A stretch of DNA of 64,000 nucleotides from JSC-12 sp033764965 (GCA_033764965.1 JANRIN010000074.1:1-64000), one strand, 5' to 3'. Positions 8,897 through 17,536 are shown, counted from the first letter of the stretch. Numbers and translations: made by a program. The notes: generated by a model from the sequence alone, not told the origin.

Positions 8897-9583
8897 ATGC
8901 AGTTACTCCCTAAGCCCAAGAAAAATGCTGCTTATCAAACAATTCATTTAGGTCGATCGCCCGAAGCGACTCCTGAATGTTCGCAAACTGCTGCGGCATT
9001 GTCAGAGTTAGCTCCTCCTATTTCTGCGAGTCAACCGGATGCGTTTGATGTGAATCCCGCGTTTGAGTCGTTACCGCAACCCACAGAAAGTGATCTATCC
9101 TCTCAACGAGTTGTGGTTTTAATTGATGGCTCCAATTTATTCTATGCCGCTTCTTATTTAAACTTAGAAATTGACTACGTGAAGTTGCTCCGCTGCTTAG
9201 TCAATAACCGTCGTTTAGTACGGGCTTATTTTTATACCGGAGTCGATCGCGCCAACGAGAAACAGCAAGGTTTTTTACACTGGATGCGGCGAAATGGTTA
9301 TCGAGTCGTTGCTAAAGACTTGATTCAATTTCCCGATGGTTCCAAAAAAGCCAATGTGCAAGTTGAAATCGCGGTAGACATGATGACGCTAGCGGATTAC
9401 TGCGACACAATGGTTTTGCTGAGTGGAGATGGAACCCTGGCATATGCTGCCAATGCGATCGCTTACCGAGGAGTCCAAATTGAGTTGGTGAGTTTACGAT
9501 CAATGACCAGTGACAGTCTGATTAATGTAGTCGATCGATATACGGATTTGGATACATTGAAGACTCAGATTCAGAGAGCTTGA
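8897..9583 (+). CDS. LabA-like NYN domain protein
   Basis: A 228-residue protein whose residues about 71-225 form an NYN (DUF88, LabA-like) domain, a PIN-related fold. The conserved acidic residues of the presumed metal site are all present: D77 in VVVLIDGSN, D161 in VEIAVDMM and D178 in LLSGDGTLAYA. LabA of Synechococcus elongatus modulates circadian output; other NYN proteins are ribonucleases. The first 70 residues are a poorly conserved, probably disordered extension. It is transcribed alone after a long leader and ends at a convergent junction with the adenylyl cyclase. Which RNA or pathway it acts on is not evident. Confidence 0.85.
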   Translation: MQLLPKPKKNAAYQTIHLGRSPEATPECSQTAAALSELAPPISASQPDAFDVNPAFESLPQPTESDLSSQRVVVLIDGSNLFYAASYLNLEIDYVKLLRCLVNNRRLVRAYFYTGVDRANEKQQGFLHWMRRNGYRVVAKDLIQFPDGSKKANVQVEIAVDMMTLADYCDTMVLLSGDGTLAYAANAIAYRGVQIELVSLRSMTSDSLINVVDRYTDLDTLKTQIQRA

Positions 9584-9634
9584 AGACCTGACTGATCATT
9601 AGTCATTGGTCATCAGTCATTGGTCAATCATGAT
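9584..9634. repeat. TCATTGGTCA repeat at a convergent junction
   Basis: The junction reads TCATTAGTCATTGGTCAT then CAGTCATTGGTCAATCATG, i.e. three to four copies of a TCATTGG unit, and ACTGAT/ATCAGT can pair. It overlaps the last codons of the minus-strand cyclase (stop at 9628). It belongs to the same repeat type as 8116-8233, 48374-48440 and 62000-62065. Confidence 0.65.
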
Positions 9635-11196
9635 GATGCTAGACGAAAGATGTTAAGGGGTTGATCTTGTCCTTTAACATATCGAGGCGGTAGGGCTTCT
9701 GTGGCGATCGTAGCAGCGATTTTTTGTTGGGTTGCAGCGGTAATTAACAGCCTTTCGCCCACTTCTTTGGTCAATGATTCGACTCGTGATGCAATGTTCA
9801 CCGTGTGCCCGATCGCGGTGTACTCTAACCGCCGACTTGACCCAATACTACCCACCACGGCATTTCCCGTGTGAATGCCAATCCCCATACTTAAAGGCGC
9901 TAACCCCTCAAGTTCTAACTGATGGTTAATTTTTTGCAAGCTGTCCAGCATCGATCGTGCTGCTGCCACTGCCTGCCCAGCATGGTTGCCGACGGCTTCC
10001 CCCACCCCAAACAACGCCATAAACCCATCGCCCAAAAACTTGTTGACCATGCCGCCGTGCTGTTGTTCCACAATGTCCACCATTTCCGTGAGAAACAGAT
10101 TCAGCAGCATTACAATCCGTTCAGGAGGTTCTTCAGAGCAGCGCCGCGTAAAGTTCCTCAGATCGGCAAACATCACGGTTAATTCTTGCTCAATTCCCCC
10201 CAATCGCGGATCTCGTTGCAGAATTTGAATTGCTGCTTGTTCTCCCACATGGCGACCAAAGGTTTCTTGCAAGATCTGCTTTTCCTTTAACTCGCCAATC
10301 ATGTGGTTGATTTCGTCGATTAATGGTCCAAATTCATCCGCTCGTAAGGTGGCAATCCGAACTTTGAGATTGCCTTCTGCAACCGCAGTGGCGACGTGCT
10401 TTAGCTCTTTGATCGGCTCAATAACAAGCTGACCCACCATCCAGGCACTCGTTAAACTAAACGCAATGCCGATCGCCCCTACTGCAGTTGCAAAGCCCAC
10501 ATCCTTCATCTCACAGGTATGAGGCGCGATCGTCAGCACCAGCAAAGACACGATCGGGCAAATGCTGCCGGAAAAAGCATGGAACAATCCCCGCAACCGC
10601 AAAGACAACGGAAACGCTCCAGGTGTGCGAAAGGGACGAACATTCTGAAACAGAATGGGGTATAGCAGGCGTTGAGTCAGTAACTCGATCGTGAAAAAGC
10701 TGTGGGTGAGGGCAATCAGGGCAGCGATGATAAAGGAAATCGGCAAATCCCAATACAAGGAGGAGTGCAGGGTTCCAGGTGCCAGCATCAGCGCCACCAG
10801 AAAGACCGGAATGCAAAACAGCCACAATCCGCCCGCGATCGCCATTCCCCACCAGGGCAAGTTAATCACCCGTTGTTGCGCTTTCAGTAGCGTCTGCGGC
10901 GCGATCGCTTGTTGCGCCATCACTCGCTGACAGGGGTTGATTAACGAGAGCGTCACCCATAGCCAGAGAGTAAACCCTGCCAGATAAGCGATCGGGTTAT
11001 AAATCGCCACCGTTTTCCAAAACACTGCCAGTTGCGCCGCACTTAACAGCGGTTGAACGTAGGTGAAGTTGTACCAAATATTGAACAGGCTCCCCAACAA
11101 CTGAGCCAAAATGGGCGCACCAATCACCAAACCAACTCGCCCCTGAATGGATTTGAGCCAAAGCTGCTTCAAACCACTCTCTTGCCCAGAAGCCAT
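9628..11196 (-). CDS. Membrane-bound HAMP-class III adenylyl cyclase
   Basis: A 522-residue protein with about six transmembrane segments in residues 20-260, a HAMP linker (about 255-310), and a class III nucleotide cyclase domain (about 335-520). The metal-binding aspartates are D345 (VMFADLRNF) and D390 (FLGDGFM). The purine-specifying positions are K386 and T460, and the transition-state residues N467 and R471 (NIASR) are present. The Lys/Thr pair, rather than Lys/Asp, is known from the Anabaena cyclase CyaB1 and points to ATP as substrate. It should make cAMP at the membrane in response to an unknown signal sensed by the membrane part. GGGGAG lies just before the ATG at 11196. Confidence 0.92.
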   Translation of the reverse strand: MASGQESGLKQLWLKSIQGRVGLVIGAPILAQLLGSLFNIWYNFTYVQPLLSAAQLAVFWKTVAIYNPIAYLAGFTLWLWVTLSLINPCQRVMAQQAIAPQTLLKAQQRVINLPWWGMAIAGGLWLFCIPVFLVALMLAPGTLHSSLYWDLPISFIIAALIALTHSFFTIELLTQRLLYPILFQNVRPFRTPGAFPLSLRLRGLFHAFSGSICPIVSLLVLTIAPHTCEMKDVGFATAVGAIGIAFSLTSAWMVGQLVIEPIKELKHVATAVAEGNLKVRIATLRADEFGPLIDEINHMIGELKEKQILQETFGRHVGEQAAIQILQRDPRLGGIEQELTVMFADLRNFTRRCSEEPPERIVMLLNLFLTEMVDIVEQQHGGMVNKFLGDGFMALFGVGEAVGNHAGQAVAAARSMLDSLQKINHQLELEGLAPLSMGIGIHTGNAVVGSIGSSRRLEYTAIGHTVNIASRVESLTKEVGERLLITAATQQKIAATIATEALPPRYVKGQDQPLNIFRLASS

Positions 11197-11250
11197 AGGA
11201 GTCTCCCCAGAGAACTAACCAGAGAACTGAATGCCATTGAGTTGTTGATC

Positions 11251-12171
11251 TCAAACACGATCGCGCTTCTGCGCCAGCGGATTGAGCAAATCGCTCAGTC
11301 CTTCTCCAAAAAGGGATAACCCCGTCACCATCAAAGTCATCGCCAACCCTGGAAAAAGCGTCGTCCACCACACATCCCCTGTGGAGAGACCGTCTAGCGC
11401 CTGCTTGAGATCATGTCCCCATTCCGGCGTTTCTTCTGGCAAGCCCAACCCCAAAAAACCCAATCCCCCCAAAATCAAAATTGCGTCGGCAATATTGAGC
11501 GTTAGCAAGACTGGGACACTTTGCACCACATTCAAAAACAAATATCGGGTCATGACTCGCCAGGTAGATGCTCCCATTGCTTGTGCTGCTTCTACAAATA
11601 ACTCATTTTTAACGCTGACGGTTTGATTCCGCACCAGTCGAAAATATTGGGGAATGTAGGCAATGCTCAGGGCGATCGCCGCATTCAACACCCCCCGTCC
11701 CAACACAAACGCCAGGGTCACAGCAATCAGCAACGTGGGCAGGGTAAACACCGCATCCATTACAAACACCAGCACCCGATCCAGCCGTCCACCCAGATAG
11801 CCGCTCACCATCCCCAGGGGCACACCCACACTCAAGCTGACGATCGTCGCCAGCACAACCACCTGCCACGCCGCCTGACTGCCAAACACAGTGCGAGAAA
11901 AGACATCGTATCCCAACCGAGTGGTGCCAAACCAATGTTGCAGAGAGGGCGGTTGCTGGGGCGGATTGTCCAGAAATTCCGTGGGGCTTTGCAACCAGCC
12001 GATCGCTTGCATCACCGGAGCTAAAATCGCGATCGCCAGAAAAAAGAGGGTGATCACCAGCCCAATCTGAGTTAACCGCCAAGACAGGGTGGGACGATGG
12101 GCAGGATTCAACAGCGAGGTGAGTGGTAAGCGAAGAGTCATAGATAGCAAAGAAACTGATGGCAAAGACAT
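11251..12171 (-). CDS. ABC transporter permease, DppC/OppC family
   Basis: A 306-residue inner-membrane permease. An N-terminal helix (about 35-55) is followed by a periplasmic segment with the typical HWFGTTRLGYDVFSRTVFGS signature of peptide/nickel-type DppC proteins, then five helices. The EAA loop reads ELFVEAAQAMGASTWRVMTR, the contact site for an ATPase subunit. No partner permease, ATPase or binding protein lies in the window, so its partners must be encoded elsewhere. An alternative ATG at 12141 (MTLRLPL) is also plausible because neither start has a strong ribosome site. The last codons lie only 54 bp from the cyclase start, so they may be co-transcribed. Confidence 0.9.
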   Translation of the reverse strand: MSLPSVSLLSMTLRLPLTSLLNPAHRPTLSWRLTQIGLVITLFFLAIAILAPVMQAIGWLQSPTEFLDNPPQQPPSLQHWFGTTRLGYDVFSRTVFGSQAAWQVVVLATIVSLSVGVPLGMVSGYLGGRLDRVLVFVMDAVFTLPTLLIAVTLAFVLGRGVLNAAIALSIAYIPQYFRLVRNQTVSVKNELFVEAAQAMGASTWRVMTRYLFLNVVQSVPVLLTLNIADAILILGGLGFLGLGLPEETPEWGHDLKQALDGLSTGDVWWTTLFPGLAMTLMVTGLSLFGEGLSDLLNPLAQKRDRV

Positions 12172-12409
12172 AGCAGATCATTTCATACGTTACGCCATCT
12201 GCGGCTAAGTTTTCGCCAATTCGCCCATCCACCCCTAATTCCCAATCTCTAACTTCTAATTCCTCTTCTCCCACCCATTTACCCATCTAGTCATTCGAAA
12301 ATCGCTGTAAATAACCTCTCCGCCCCAGAACCTTAGGAAGTTGTGTAAGCCACGCTCAATTTGCCAAATCCTCAGCACAATAGAAAAGTATTTTTCAAGT
12401 TGCAAATCG
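12172..12409. repeat. Low-complexity repeat in a divergent intergenic region
   Basis: About 12214-12290 contains CACCCCTAATTCCCAATC and TAATTCCTCTTCTCCCACCC, the same C-rich short-repeat type that interrupts recG and chlH. It lies upstream of both the permease and the ROK gene. No gene was found here. Confidence 0.5.
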
Positions 12410-13102
12410 ATGGGAATACATACGCTGGCGGTAGATATTGGCGGAAGTGGCATCAAGGTGCTGGTGTTAAACGAGGAAGGTGAAGCAATCACAGAGCGCG
12501 ATCGCCTGGAAACTCCGGAGAATCCCACACCCGAAGCAGTGTTGGAGATTGTGACCACCCTGGCAAAAGACAAAACCTTCGATCGCGTTTCTGTTGGCTT
12601 TCCAGGCGTTGTTCGGGCAGGCATTACGGAAACGGCTGCCAACCTCACAACCGACTGGATTTTATTTGATCTGGGATCTGCCCTGAACGAGCGCCTGGGT
12701 AAGCCAGTGCGGGTAATCAACGACGCAGATATGCAAGGCTTAGGAGCGATCGCAGGGCAGGGCGTTGAATTGGTTGTCACTCTGGGCACAGGCTTTGGTT
12801 CAGCCTTGTTTGTGAACGGACGACTGGTTCCCAACCTGGAAATGGGACATCATCCATTCCGCAAAGGGGAAACCTACGAAGAACAACTTGGACGAGCCGC
12901 AATGGATTTGGCAGGCAAAAAAAAGTGGAACAATCGCCTGGAAATCGCGATCGCCACTTTACAACACCTATTTAACTTTGATGTGCTTTACCTGGGTGGT
13001 GGCAATACTAAACACATCAGCTTTGAACTTCCAGCCAAAGTCAAAACCGTGCCCAACATCTCCGGTTTGTTAGGCGGAATTGCTTTGTGGAAAGACGTTT
13101 GA
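12410..13102 (+). CDS. ROK-family kinase, polyphosphate-glucokinase-like
   Basis: A 230-residue cytoplasmic sugar kinase. The first phosphate motif is DIGGSGIK (9-16), the catalytic Asp is D105 in VINDADMQGLG, the second phosphate motif is TLGTGFGSAL (124-133), and EMGHH (144-148) and LGGGN follow. The short length, the absence of the usual ROK zinc-binding cysteine motif and the DIGGSGIK opening match polyphosphate glucokinase (PpgK) and relatives, which phosphorylate glucose using polyphosphate or ATP. The ORF is open 23 codons further upstream, but the ATG at 12410 gives the family's usual N-terminus. It converges with the glycosyltransferase across a hairpin. Confidence 0.88.
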   Translation: MGIHTLAVDIGGSGIKVLVLNEEGEAITERDRLETPENPTPEAVLEIVTTLAKDKTFDRVSVGFPGVVRAGITETAANLTTDWILFDLGSALNERLGKPVRVINDADMQGLGAIAGQGVELVVTLGTGFGSALFVNGRLVPNLEMGHHPFRKGETYEEQLGRAAMDLAGKKKWNNRLEIAIATLQHLFNFDVLYLGGGNTKHISFELPAKVKTVPNISGLLGGIALWKDV

Positions 13103-13131
13103 GGAATGCGGCCTGACTTGCTTCATTCCTC
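13101..13131. terminator. Hairpin between convergent genes
   Basis: GAGGAATG (overlapping the ROK stop) and CATTCCTC form a perfect 8-bp stem with a 15-nt loop, centred between two convergent stops 38 bp apart. There is no clear T-run, so function as a terminator is plausible but not proven. Confidence 0.5.
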
Positions 13132-13140
13132 ATGCTCGCC

Positions 13141-14589
13141 CTACGAGGCTTTTGTCATGGTGTTGGTAGACAAGGTTGCGATCGCAGGCTCGTTCGGGCT
13201 AACCAGCATTTCGTGGGAAATGGATTGAGCCAACAAACGACGATACAAATTGCTGAGTTGAGCCGCAACGCTTGACCAGCTAAAGTTTTGTTGCACACGA
13301 ATGGGGGCTTGCCGTCTCAGTTTGCGTGCCCACAGTTCATCACTCAAAATGCGATCGATCGCTTTGGCAAACCCATCCACATCCTTGGCTGGGACTAGCA
13401 AACCGGTTTCTTCTGGGAGCACGGTAAATTTGAGACCGCCCACATCCGAAGCCACAACCGGAGTTCCACACGCCATTGCCTCGATCGCCACCAACCCAAA
13501 GGGTTCGTAGTGGCTGGGGATGGCACAAACATCGGCGGCGGTGTAGTAGAGCGGCAGTAAATCATGTCCAATTCGTCCCACGAACTGAGTATTCTGAGCA
13601 ATGCCCAGGTCGGCAACCATGTTCTCGATTCGCTCCCGCTCCAAGCCGTCTGAGTTATCAGGATCGCTGCCCCCCACAATTACTAACCGCAACTTTTCAG
13701 GATTCAAGCTGTAAGCCGTGGGGGTGCCATCCAGGTTAATCACCTGCCGCTCAATGCCAGCTTTCAACTGGGCACAGGCTTTCACCAGCGTTTCAATTCC
13801 TTTGCGGGGATCAAACCGTCCCACGTACAGCACGATCGCTTCATCCGGCGCAAATCCCAGGGTTGCTCTGGCTTCGGCTTTAGGAATGGCATGGAAATTG
13901 TCAATGTCCGTACCGCAGGGAATCACTTCGATGCAACCATTGGTCGAAACCAGCGATCGCAATGCCTCCTCCTCTTGAGGGCTGGTTGCCACGATACAGC
14001 TTGCTTGCTCCAAAATGTCTTTTTCAACTGCCAACCGAGTGTCCGCGATCGCAGGTAAGGTCGGAACAGCTTGATATTTGACTGCTCCCAGCGAGTGATA
14101 AGTGTGGACTAGCTGGATGTTGCTATGTTGCTTCAACTGCAAACCAACCCAGGCAGACATCCAATAGTTCGTGTGAACCAGAGGGTAATTCGTTCCTTCC
14201 TTAGACTGAAATTGCTGGAACGCTGCCACAAAATCAGGCATATATTGGAACAACTGATCCCGTGGGATAAACGCTTGAGGACCCGCAACCAGGCGAATCG
14301 TGCGACAGTGGGGCGAATGCTGCACGATTGTTTGATCTTCGGGCTTCACCTTGCGGGTAAACATATCTACTTGCCAGCCGAGCTTGGCTAAACATTCTCC
14401 AACCTGACGAACATAGACATTTTGCCCGCCTGCTTCTTCTTTGCCGATTTCTGCGGCGGGATCTCCGTGATCCGAAATCAACGCGATCGCCTGTCTCGCA
14501 GGAGATGTTGACCGCGAAGACACAAAAGAGGCTTTTGTGGTTTTCGGAGTTGAACTCGCTGATTGGGGCTTTGAATTCAGACTTACCAT
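13141..14589 (-). CDS. GT4 glycosyltransferase, sucrose-phosphate-synthase (SpsA)-like
   Basis: A 482-residue GT-B fold enzyme. The N-lobe carries the loop GDPAAEIGKEEAGGQNVYVR (about 42-61) and VHTYHSLGAVK; the C-lobe carries the sugar-nucleotide site with YVGRFDPRKGIETL and the E-x7-E motif in HYEPFGLVAIEAMACGTP. The opening and the MFTRK and VQHSPHCRTIRL segments closely resemble cyanobacterial SpsA, which joins UDP- or ADP-glucose with fructose 6-phosphate, a step of sucrose synthesis. No phosphatase domain is fused. The first 30 residues and last 30 are Ser/Thr-rich extensions. MshA-like or other GT4 roles cannot be excluded. Translation starts at ATG 14589. Confidence 0.82.
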   Translation of the reverse strand: MVSLNSKPQSASSTPKTTKASFVSSRSTSPARQAIALISDHGDPAAEIGKEEAGGQNVYVRQVGECLAKLGWQVDMFTRKVKPEDQTIVQHSPHCRTIRLVAGPQAFIPRDQLFQYMPDFVAAFQQFQSKEGTNYPLVHTNYWMSAWVGLQLKQHSNIQLVHTYHSLGAVKYQAVPTLPAIADTRLAVEKDILEQASCIVATSPQEEEALRSLVSTNGCIEVIPCGTDIDNFHAIPKAEARATLGFAPDEAIVLYVGRFDPRKGIETLVKACAQLKAGIERQVINLDGTPTAYSLNPEKLRLVIVGGSDPDNSDGLERERIENMVADLGIAQNTQFVGRIGHDLLPLYYTAADVCAIPSHYEPFGLVAIEAMACGTPVVASDVGGLKFTVLPEETGLLVPAKDVDGFAKAIDRILSDELWARKLRRQAPIRVQQNFSWSSVAAQLSNLYRRLLAQSISHEMLVSPNEPAIATLSTNTMTKAS

Positions 14590-15017
14590 GCCTTTACCTC
14601 GTCAAATTGATAATTTAGAACCCTGGAAATACACAGCTAGAAACTTGCGTATCTGGTCACGGGGAAAGCATTCGCTTCATCACACTTAAACTACTGATAA
14701 GTTACTACCTCAACTTTCCACTCCCAACATCCCAAAGGCTTATATAAAGATTAAATAGCTGGGAAATAAAAAAGTGATGCAGTAATGGGCAACAGGAACA
14801 CACCTATTTTCTATCTTGAAAACTTTCTTCTCCTCCAAATCCATAACCAAAGCTGAAGTTTAGTCAGAGTTTAAGAAGATAAAATTATTTTTGACAAGTT
14901 GGAGACTTCTACCTTTTTGGGTACGGTCATCCACACCCTGGATAGGGAAAGGCTGAACCAGAGCCAGTTATCATCAGTCACAGCAGGTTTGTAACATAAT
15001 TTCATGACAAAAATGAC
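14590..15017. other. Intergenic region between divergent genes
   Basis: About 430 bp between the glycosyltransferase and the hydrolase. It is AT-rich, with TATATAAAGATTAAATAG near 14741-14758. No gene, strong inverted repeat or clear promoter pair was recognised. Confidence 0.35.
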
Positions 15018-15917
15018 ATGACAGAAATGATCCCATCTCCAACTTGGGCAGAGATTCCAACTCAAACCTGGCATTGGAAAGGGTTTGAGATTGCTTACAA
15101 ACGCTGCGGGGATCAGGGGGTAGCCGTTGTTTTGATTCACGGCTTCGGCGCATCATCGGGACATTGGCGCAAGAATGTGCCCGTTTTAGCGAAATTTTGC
15201 CGGGTCTACGCGATCGACCTTTTGGGATTTGGAGCCTCGTCAAAGCCTGCTCCTAGCGCTGAAGTTAGCTACACCTTTGAGACTTGGGGTGAGCAAATTG
15301 CGGATTTTTGCCGTGAAGTGGTTGGCGGTTCAGCTTTTTTAGTTGGCAACTCGATCGGCTGCATCGCTGCTATGCAAGCTGTTGTTGATCATCCGGAGAT
15401 TAGTCCGGGTGTGGCTTTGCTCAATTGCTCTCTACGCTTGCTCCACGATCGCCGCCGCAACACCCAACCCTGGATCAAGCAGGTTGGCGCACCCTTGCTT
15501 CAACGCATCCTCAAGGTGGAATGGGTAGGTCGCACCTTTTTCAAACAAATTGCCCGTCCCAGTACAGTGCGAAAAATTTTGCAACAAGCTTACATCCGAT
15601 CGGAAGCTGTTGATGATGAATTGATTGATTTATTGATGGAGCCTGCCCGCGATCCTGGCGCACCCGATGTCTTCATTGCCTTCACGGGCTACTCTCAAGG
15701 ACCCCTGCCAGACGATTTGTTGGAGCAGTTGCCCTGTCCCGCTTGGCTGCTGTGGGGCACTCGCGATCCTTGGGAACCGTTTCATTTGGGACAAGAATTA
15801 GCCAGGTTCCCCTGTGTGAAACGCTTCGTTCCGTTGGAAGGGGTGGGGCATTGTCCCCAAGATGAGGCTCCAGAACTGGTTAATCCCATCTTGCAGGAAT
15901 GGTTGAAGCAGGGGTAA
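15018..15917 (+). CDS. Alpha/beta hydrolase, PPH/CLD-like
   Basis: A 299-residue single-domain hydrolase. The oxyanion loop is LIHGFGASSGHW (39-50), the nucleophile S112 sits in VGNSIG, and the acid and base are D250 (GTRDPWE) and H278 (GVGHCPQDE), so the triad is complete. The AIDLLGFGASSKP and FLVGNSIG segments recall the plant pheophytinase / chlorophyll dephytylase branch of the superfamily, which would suit a cyanobacterium that recycles chlorophyll; that assignment rests on motif resemblance alone. ATG at 15018; a second ATG at 15027 is also possible. It is transcribed alone and converges with the GDT1 pair. Confidence 0.8.
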   Translation: MTEMIPSPTWAEIPTQTWHWKGFEIAYKRCGDQGVAVVLIHGFGASSGHWRKNVPVLAKFCRVYAIDLLGFGASSKPAPSAEVSYTFETWGEQIADFCREVVGGSAFLVGNSIGCIAAMQAVVDHPEISPGVALLNCSLRLLHDRRRNTQPWIKQVGAPLLQRILKVEWVGRTFFKQIARPSTVRKILQQAYIRSEAVDDELIDLLMEPARDPGAPDVFIAFTGYSQGPLPDDLLEQLPCPAWLLWGTRDPWEPFHLGQELARFPCVKRFVPLEGVGHCPQDEAPELVNPILQEWLKQG

Positions 15918-15948
15918 AAACGGGCGTGAGGGCAAATATTGAATTCCC

Positions 15949-16239
15949 CTAATCTTCTGGGGCTTCTTCAGTGGGAGGCAGTAGCAGTCGCACCGCCATC
16001 CCTGCAAACCCGATCGCGGCAACAATTTTCACCACACGGGCTGGCAAAATCTGAGCAGTGCCCTCTCCCACAATCACCCCCAAAAAGCTGGCTAATAGCA
16101 AGGCGGCAGAAGCACCCAGGAAAACCGCTCTGGGAGACTTAGACCCACCGCTGATGGCGATCGCCGCGAGTTGACTTTTGTCGCCCAACTCCGAGAGAAA
16201 AACCGTAACAAATGCCAATCCAAGCAGTTGCCAATCCAT
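15949..16239 (-). CDS. Half-size GDT1/UPF0016 transporter (second of pair)
   Basis: A 96-residue membrane protein with three predicted helices and the family signature SELGDKSQ (E-x-G-D-K-[ST]) at about 16-23. UPF0016/GDT1 proteins transport Mn2+ or Ca2+. Full-size members carry two such motifs; here each of two adjacent genes carries one, as in the cyanobacterial hemi-manganese-exchanger (Hmx) pairs, which are thought to work as heteromers in manganese uptake at the plasma membrane. The ORF is open to 16278, but the ATG at 16239 starts the conserved MDWQLLGLAF and has GGGAGG upstream. It follows its partner after a 22-bp gap. Mn is the likeliest substrate given the need for photosystem II. 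Confidence 0.87.
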   Translation of the reverse strand: MDWQLLGLAFVTVFLSELGDKSQLAAIAISGGSKSPRAVFLGASAALLLASFLGVIVGEGTAQILPARVVKIVAAIGFAGMAVRLLLPPTEEAPED

Positions 16240-16261
16240 ACCTTGCGCCTCCCGACTCTTT

Positions 16262-16729
16262 CTATAGTTGAACCACATCCCACAGCAGGGATGCGGAAAT
16301 CAATGCCAGCATAATTCCGGCAGCAATATCCAACGTGCGAGGAGACAAGCGTGACGAGAGCCATTGCCCCACTCCAACCCCAATCAAAGTCGTGGCAACC
16401 AGGGCAGTTCCAGCCCCCAGAAAAACCACCCAGGGCTTATGAAATTCTGCACTCATCAATAAGGTGGAAACCTGGGTTTTATCGCCAATTTCCGCCAGGA
16501 AAATTGTGAAGAAGGTAGACGAAAACACCCGCCAGAACGGACAACTTTCTTCCTGTCCAGTTACGCAAGCCGAACTCACTGGCTGATCTGGCTGGATCTG
16601 GCTTTCCTCAATCACCAGCGTCGATCGCGCCTCCCGTAAAGACTCTGGGCTTGGATGCGGTTCCTGGGATAAGGTTTCGAACGTTGAAGCAGTTGAAGAT
16701 TGTAACAAAGGTTCCACAGCAGGTTTCAT
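16262..16729 (-). CDS. Half-size GDT1/UPF0016 transporter (first of pair)
   Basis: A 155-residue protein. The first 70 residues are a polar, Ser/Glu-rich tail; residues about 73-155 form three membrane helices with the signature AEIGDKTQ and the GVGVGQWLSSRLS loop. This is one half of a GDT1 cation transporter and is expected to pair with the product of the next gene. The two copies differ clearly, which fits a heteromer rather than a recent duplication. The long N-terminal extension is unusual for a half-size member and may be regulatory or spurious; no strong internal start was seen before the first helix. It lies 65 bp downstream of the YkgJ gene's end. Confidence 0.87.
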   Translation of the reverse strand: MKPAVEPLLQSSTASTFETLSQEPHPSPESLREARSTLVIEESQIQPDQPVSSACVTGQEESCPFWRVFSSTFFTIFLAEIGDKTQVSTLLMSAEFHKPWVVFLGAGTALVATTLIGVGVGQWLSSRLSPRTLDIAAGIMLALISASLLWDVVQL

Positions 16730-16794
16730 TTATGCTTTCATTTTCTTTTCATTATCTGCAATAGCACTCGAAAGGGCAAGCGGATCATCCGGGT

Positions 16795-17145
16795 TTAAAT
16801 CCCAACTTCGCGATCGAACTTCAGCATTTCCAGACTGCGATCGCCGTACACCGCTTCAATTTGCTGCCGACAACAATCGATCGCAAAATCATTTACCTCT
16901 GCTGCCTCAATCCCATACAAATCCTGAAACACTTCTGTCTCGACTCGGCAAAAGCGGGGACGATCAGCATAAATGCGGCATTCTCGCGTTTCGTGGTCAA
17001 AGTGAATGCACCAACCTCCCTCCCCCACCAAACTGAGATACTGGGAAAGTTCTTCAGGAGTCAGGTAATCTTCCAATTCCGGGCGATCGCTGGGGTCAAG
17101 ATGACAGCAAGCACCACAATATTTCACGCACTGCCAGGTAGCCAT
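16795..17145 (-). CDS. YkgJ family cysteine-cluster protein
   Basis: A 116-residue protein with the CxxC-type cluster of the YkgJ (zinc/iron-chelating, UPF0153-like) family: C6, C10 and C14-C15-type cysteines in CVKYCGACC, then GWCIHFD, RECRIY, RPRFCRVE and DCCRQQ. The cysteines probably bind a metal ion or Fe-S cluster. The biochemical role of this family is unknown. It is divergent from psb30 and lies upstream of the half-size GDT1 pair on the same strand, so the three may share a transcript; a metal link would make sense but is inference. ATG at 17145. Confidence 0.88.
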   Translation of the reverse strand: MATWQCVKYCGACCHLDPSDRPELEDYLTPEELSQYLSLVGEGGWCIHFDHETRECRIYADRPRFCRVETEVFQDLYGIEAAEVNDFAIDCCRQQIEAVYGDRSLEMLKFDREVGI

Positions 17146-17273
17146 AAAAACCTTTTTATACTTTTGTTAACTTTCTGAGGGGAGGTATCCCCGTCAGCTT
17201 AATATGTTTAACTGTCACGGCTTGATTACAAGAGATTAAGGAGTCACCCCGGAGACTTCTGTTGGGAGGAAAG

Positions 17274-17405
17274 ATGGGTTTCATTACAGATATTTTTGGT
17301 GGCATTAATTGGGAAGCAATTGTCCAGCTAACTATGGTAGCGGCAATTATGATTTCCGGTCCGATCGTAATCTTCTTGCTGGCGGCACGCGGCGGAGATT
17401 TATAG
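17274..17405 (+). CDS. psb30: Photosystem II protein Psb30 (Ycf12)
   Basis: A 43-residue ORF that begins MGFITDIFGGINWEAIVQLT and ends VIFLLAARGGDL, the conserved Psb30/Ycf12 pattern. It is a single-pass thylakoid subunit at the edge of photosystem II near PsbE/F and PsbJ, and it stabilises the complex. GGAGGA at 17265-17270 is an ideal ribosome site before the ATG. A terminator hairpin follows 40 bp after the stop, so it is probably monocistronic. Length and sequence match the family. Confidence 0.95.
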   Translation: MGFITDIFGGINWEAIVQLTMVAAIMISGPIVIFLLAARGGDL

Positions 17406-17444
17406 ATTTACAACGAAAGTTAAAGAGTATGAGAGAGTAGCGAT

Positions 17445-17473
17445 GAGTCTGGCTTCGGTCAGGCTCTTTTTTT
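17445..17473 (+). terminator. Rho-independent terminator of psb30
   Basis: GAGTCTGGC, loop TTCG, GTCAGGCTC (two wobble pairs) followed by seven T residues. It lies 40 bp after the psb30 stop. Confidence 0.85.
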
Positions 17474-17536
17474 ATGTCATGCCTCTTTCCCTTCTCGTTA
17501 ATACGCCCTTTTACCTTCTACCTGAATGCCCTTGAC

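Noticed and set aside
9584..9634. CRISPR array suspected from repeated TCATTGG units
   Set aside because: Units are 7-10 bp, with no equal spacers and no cas genes in the window.
12256..12834. 192-codon frame on the minus strand over the ROK gene
   Set aside because: It is antisense to a clear ROK kinase with intact motifs and has no family look of its own.
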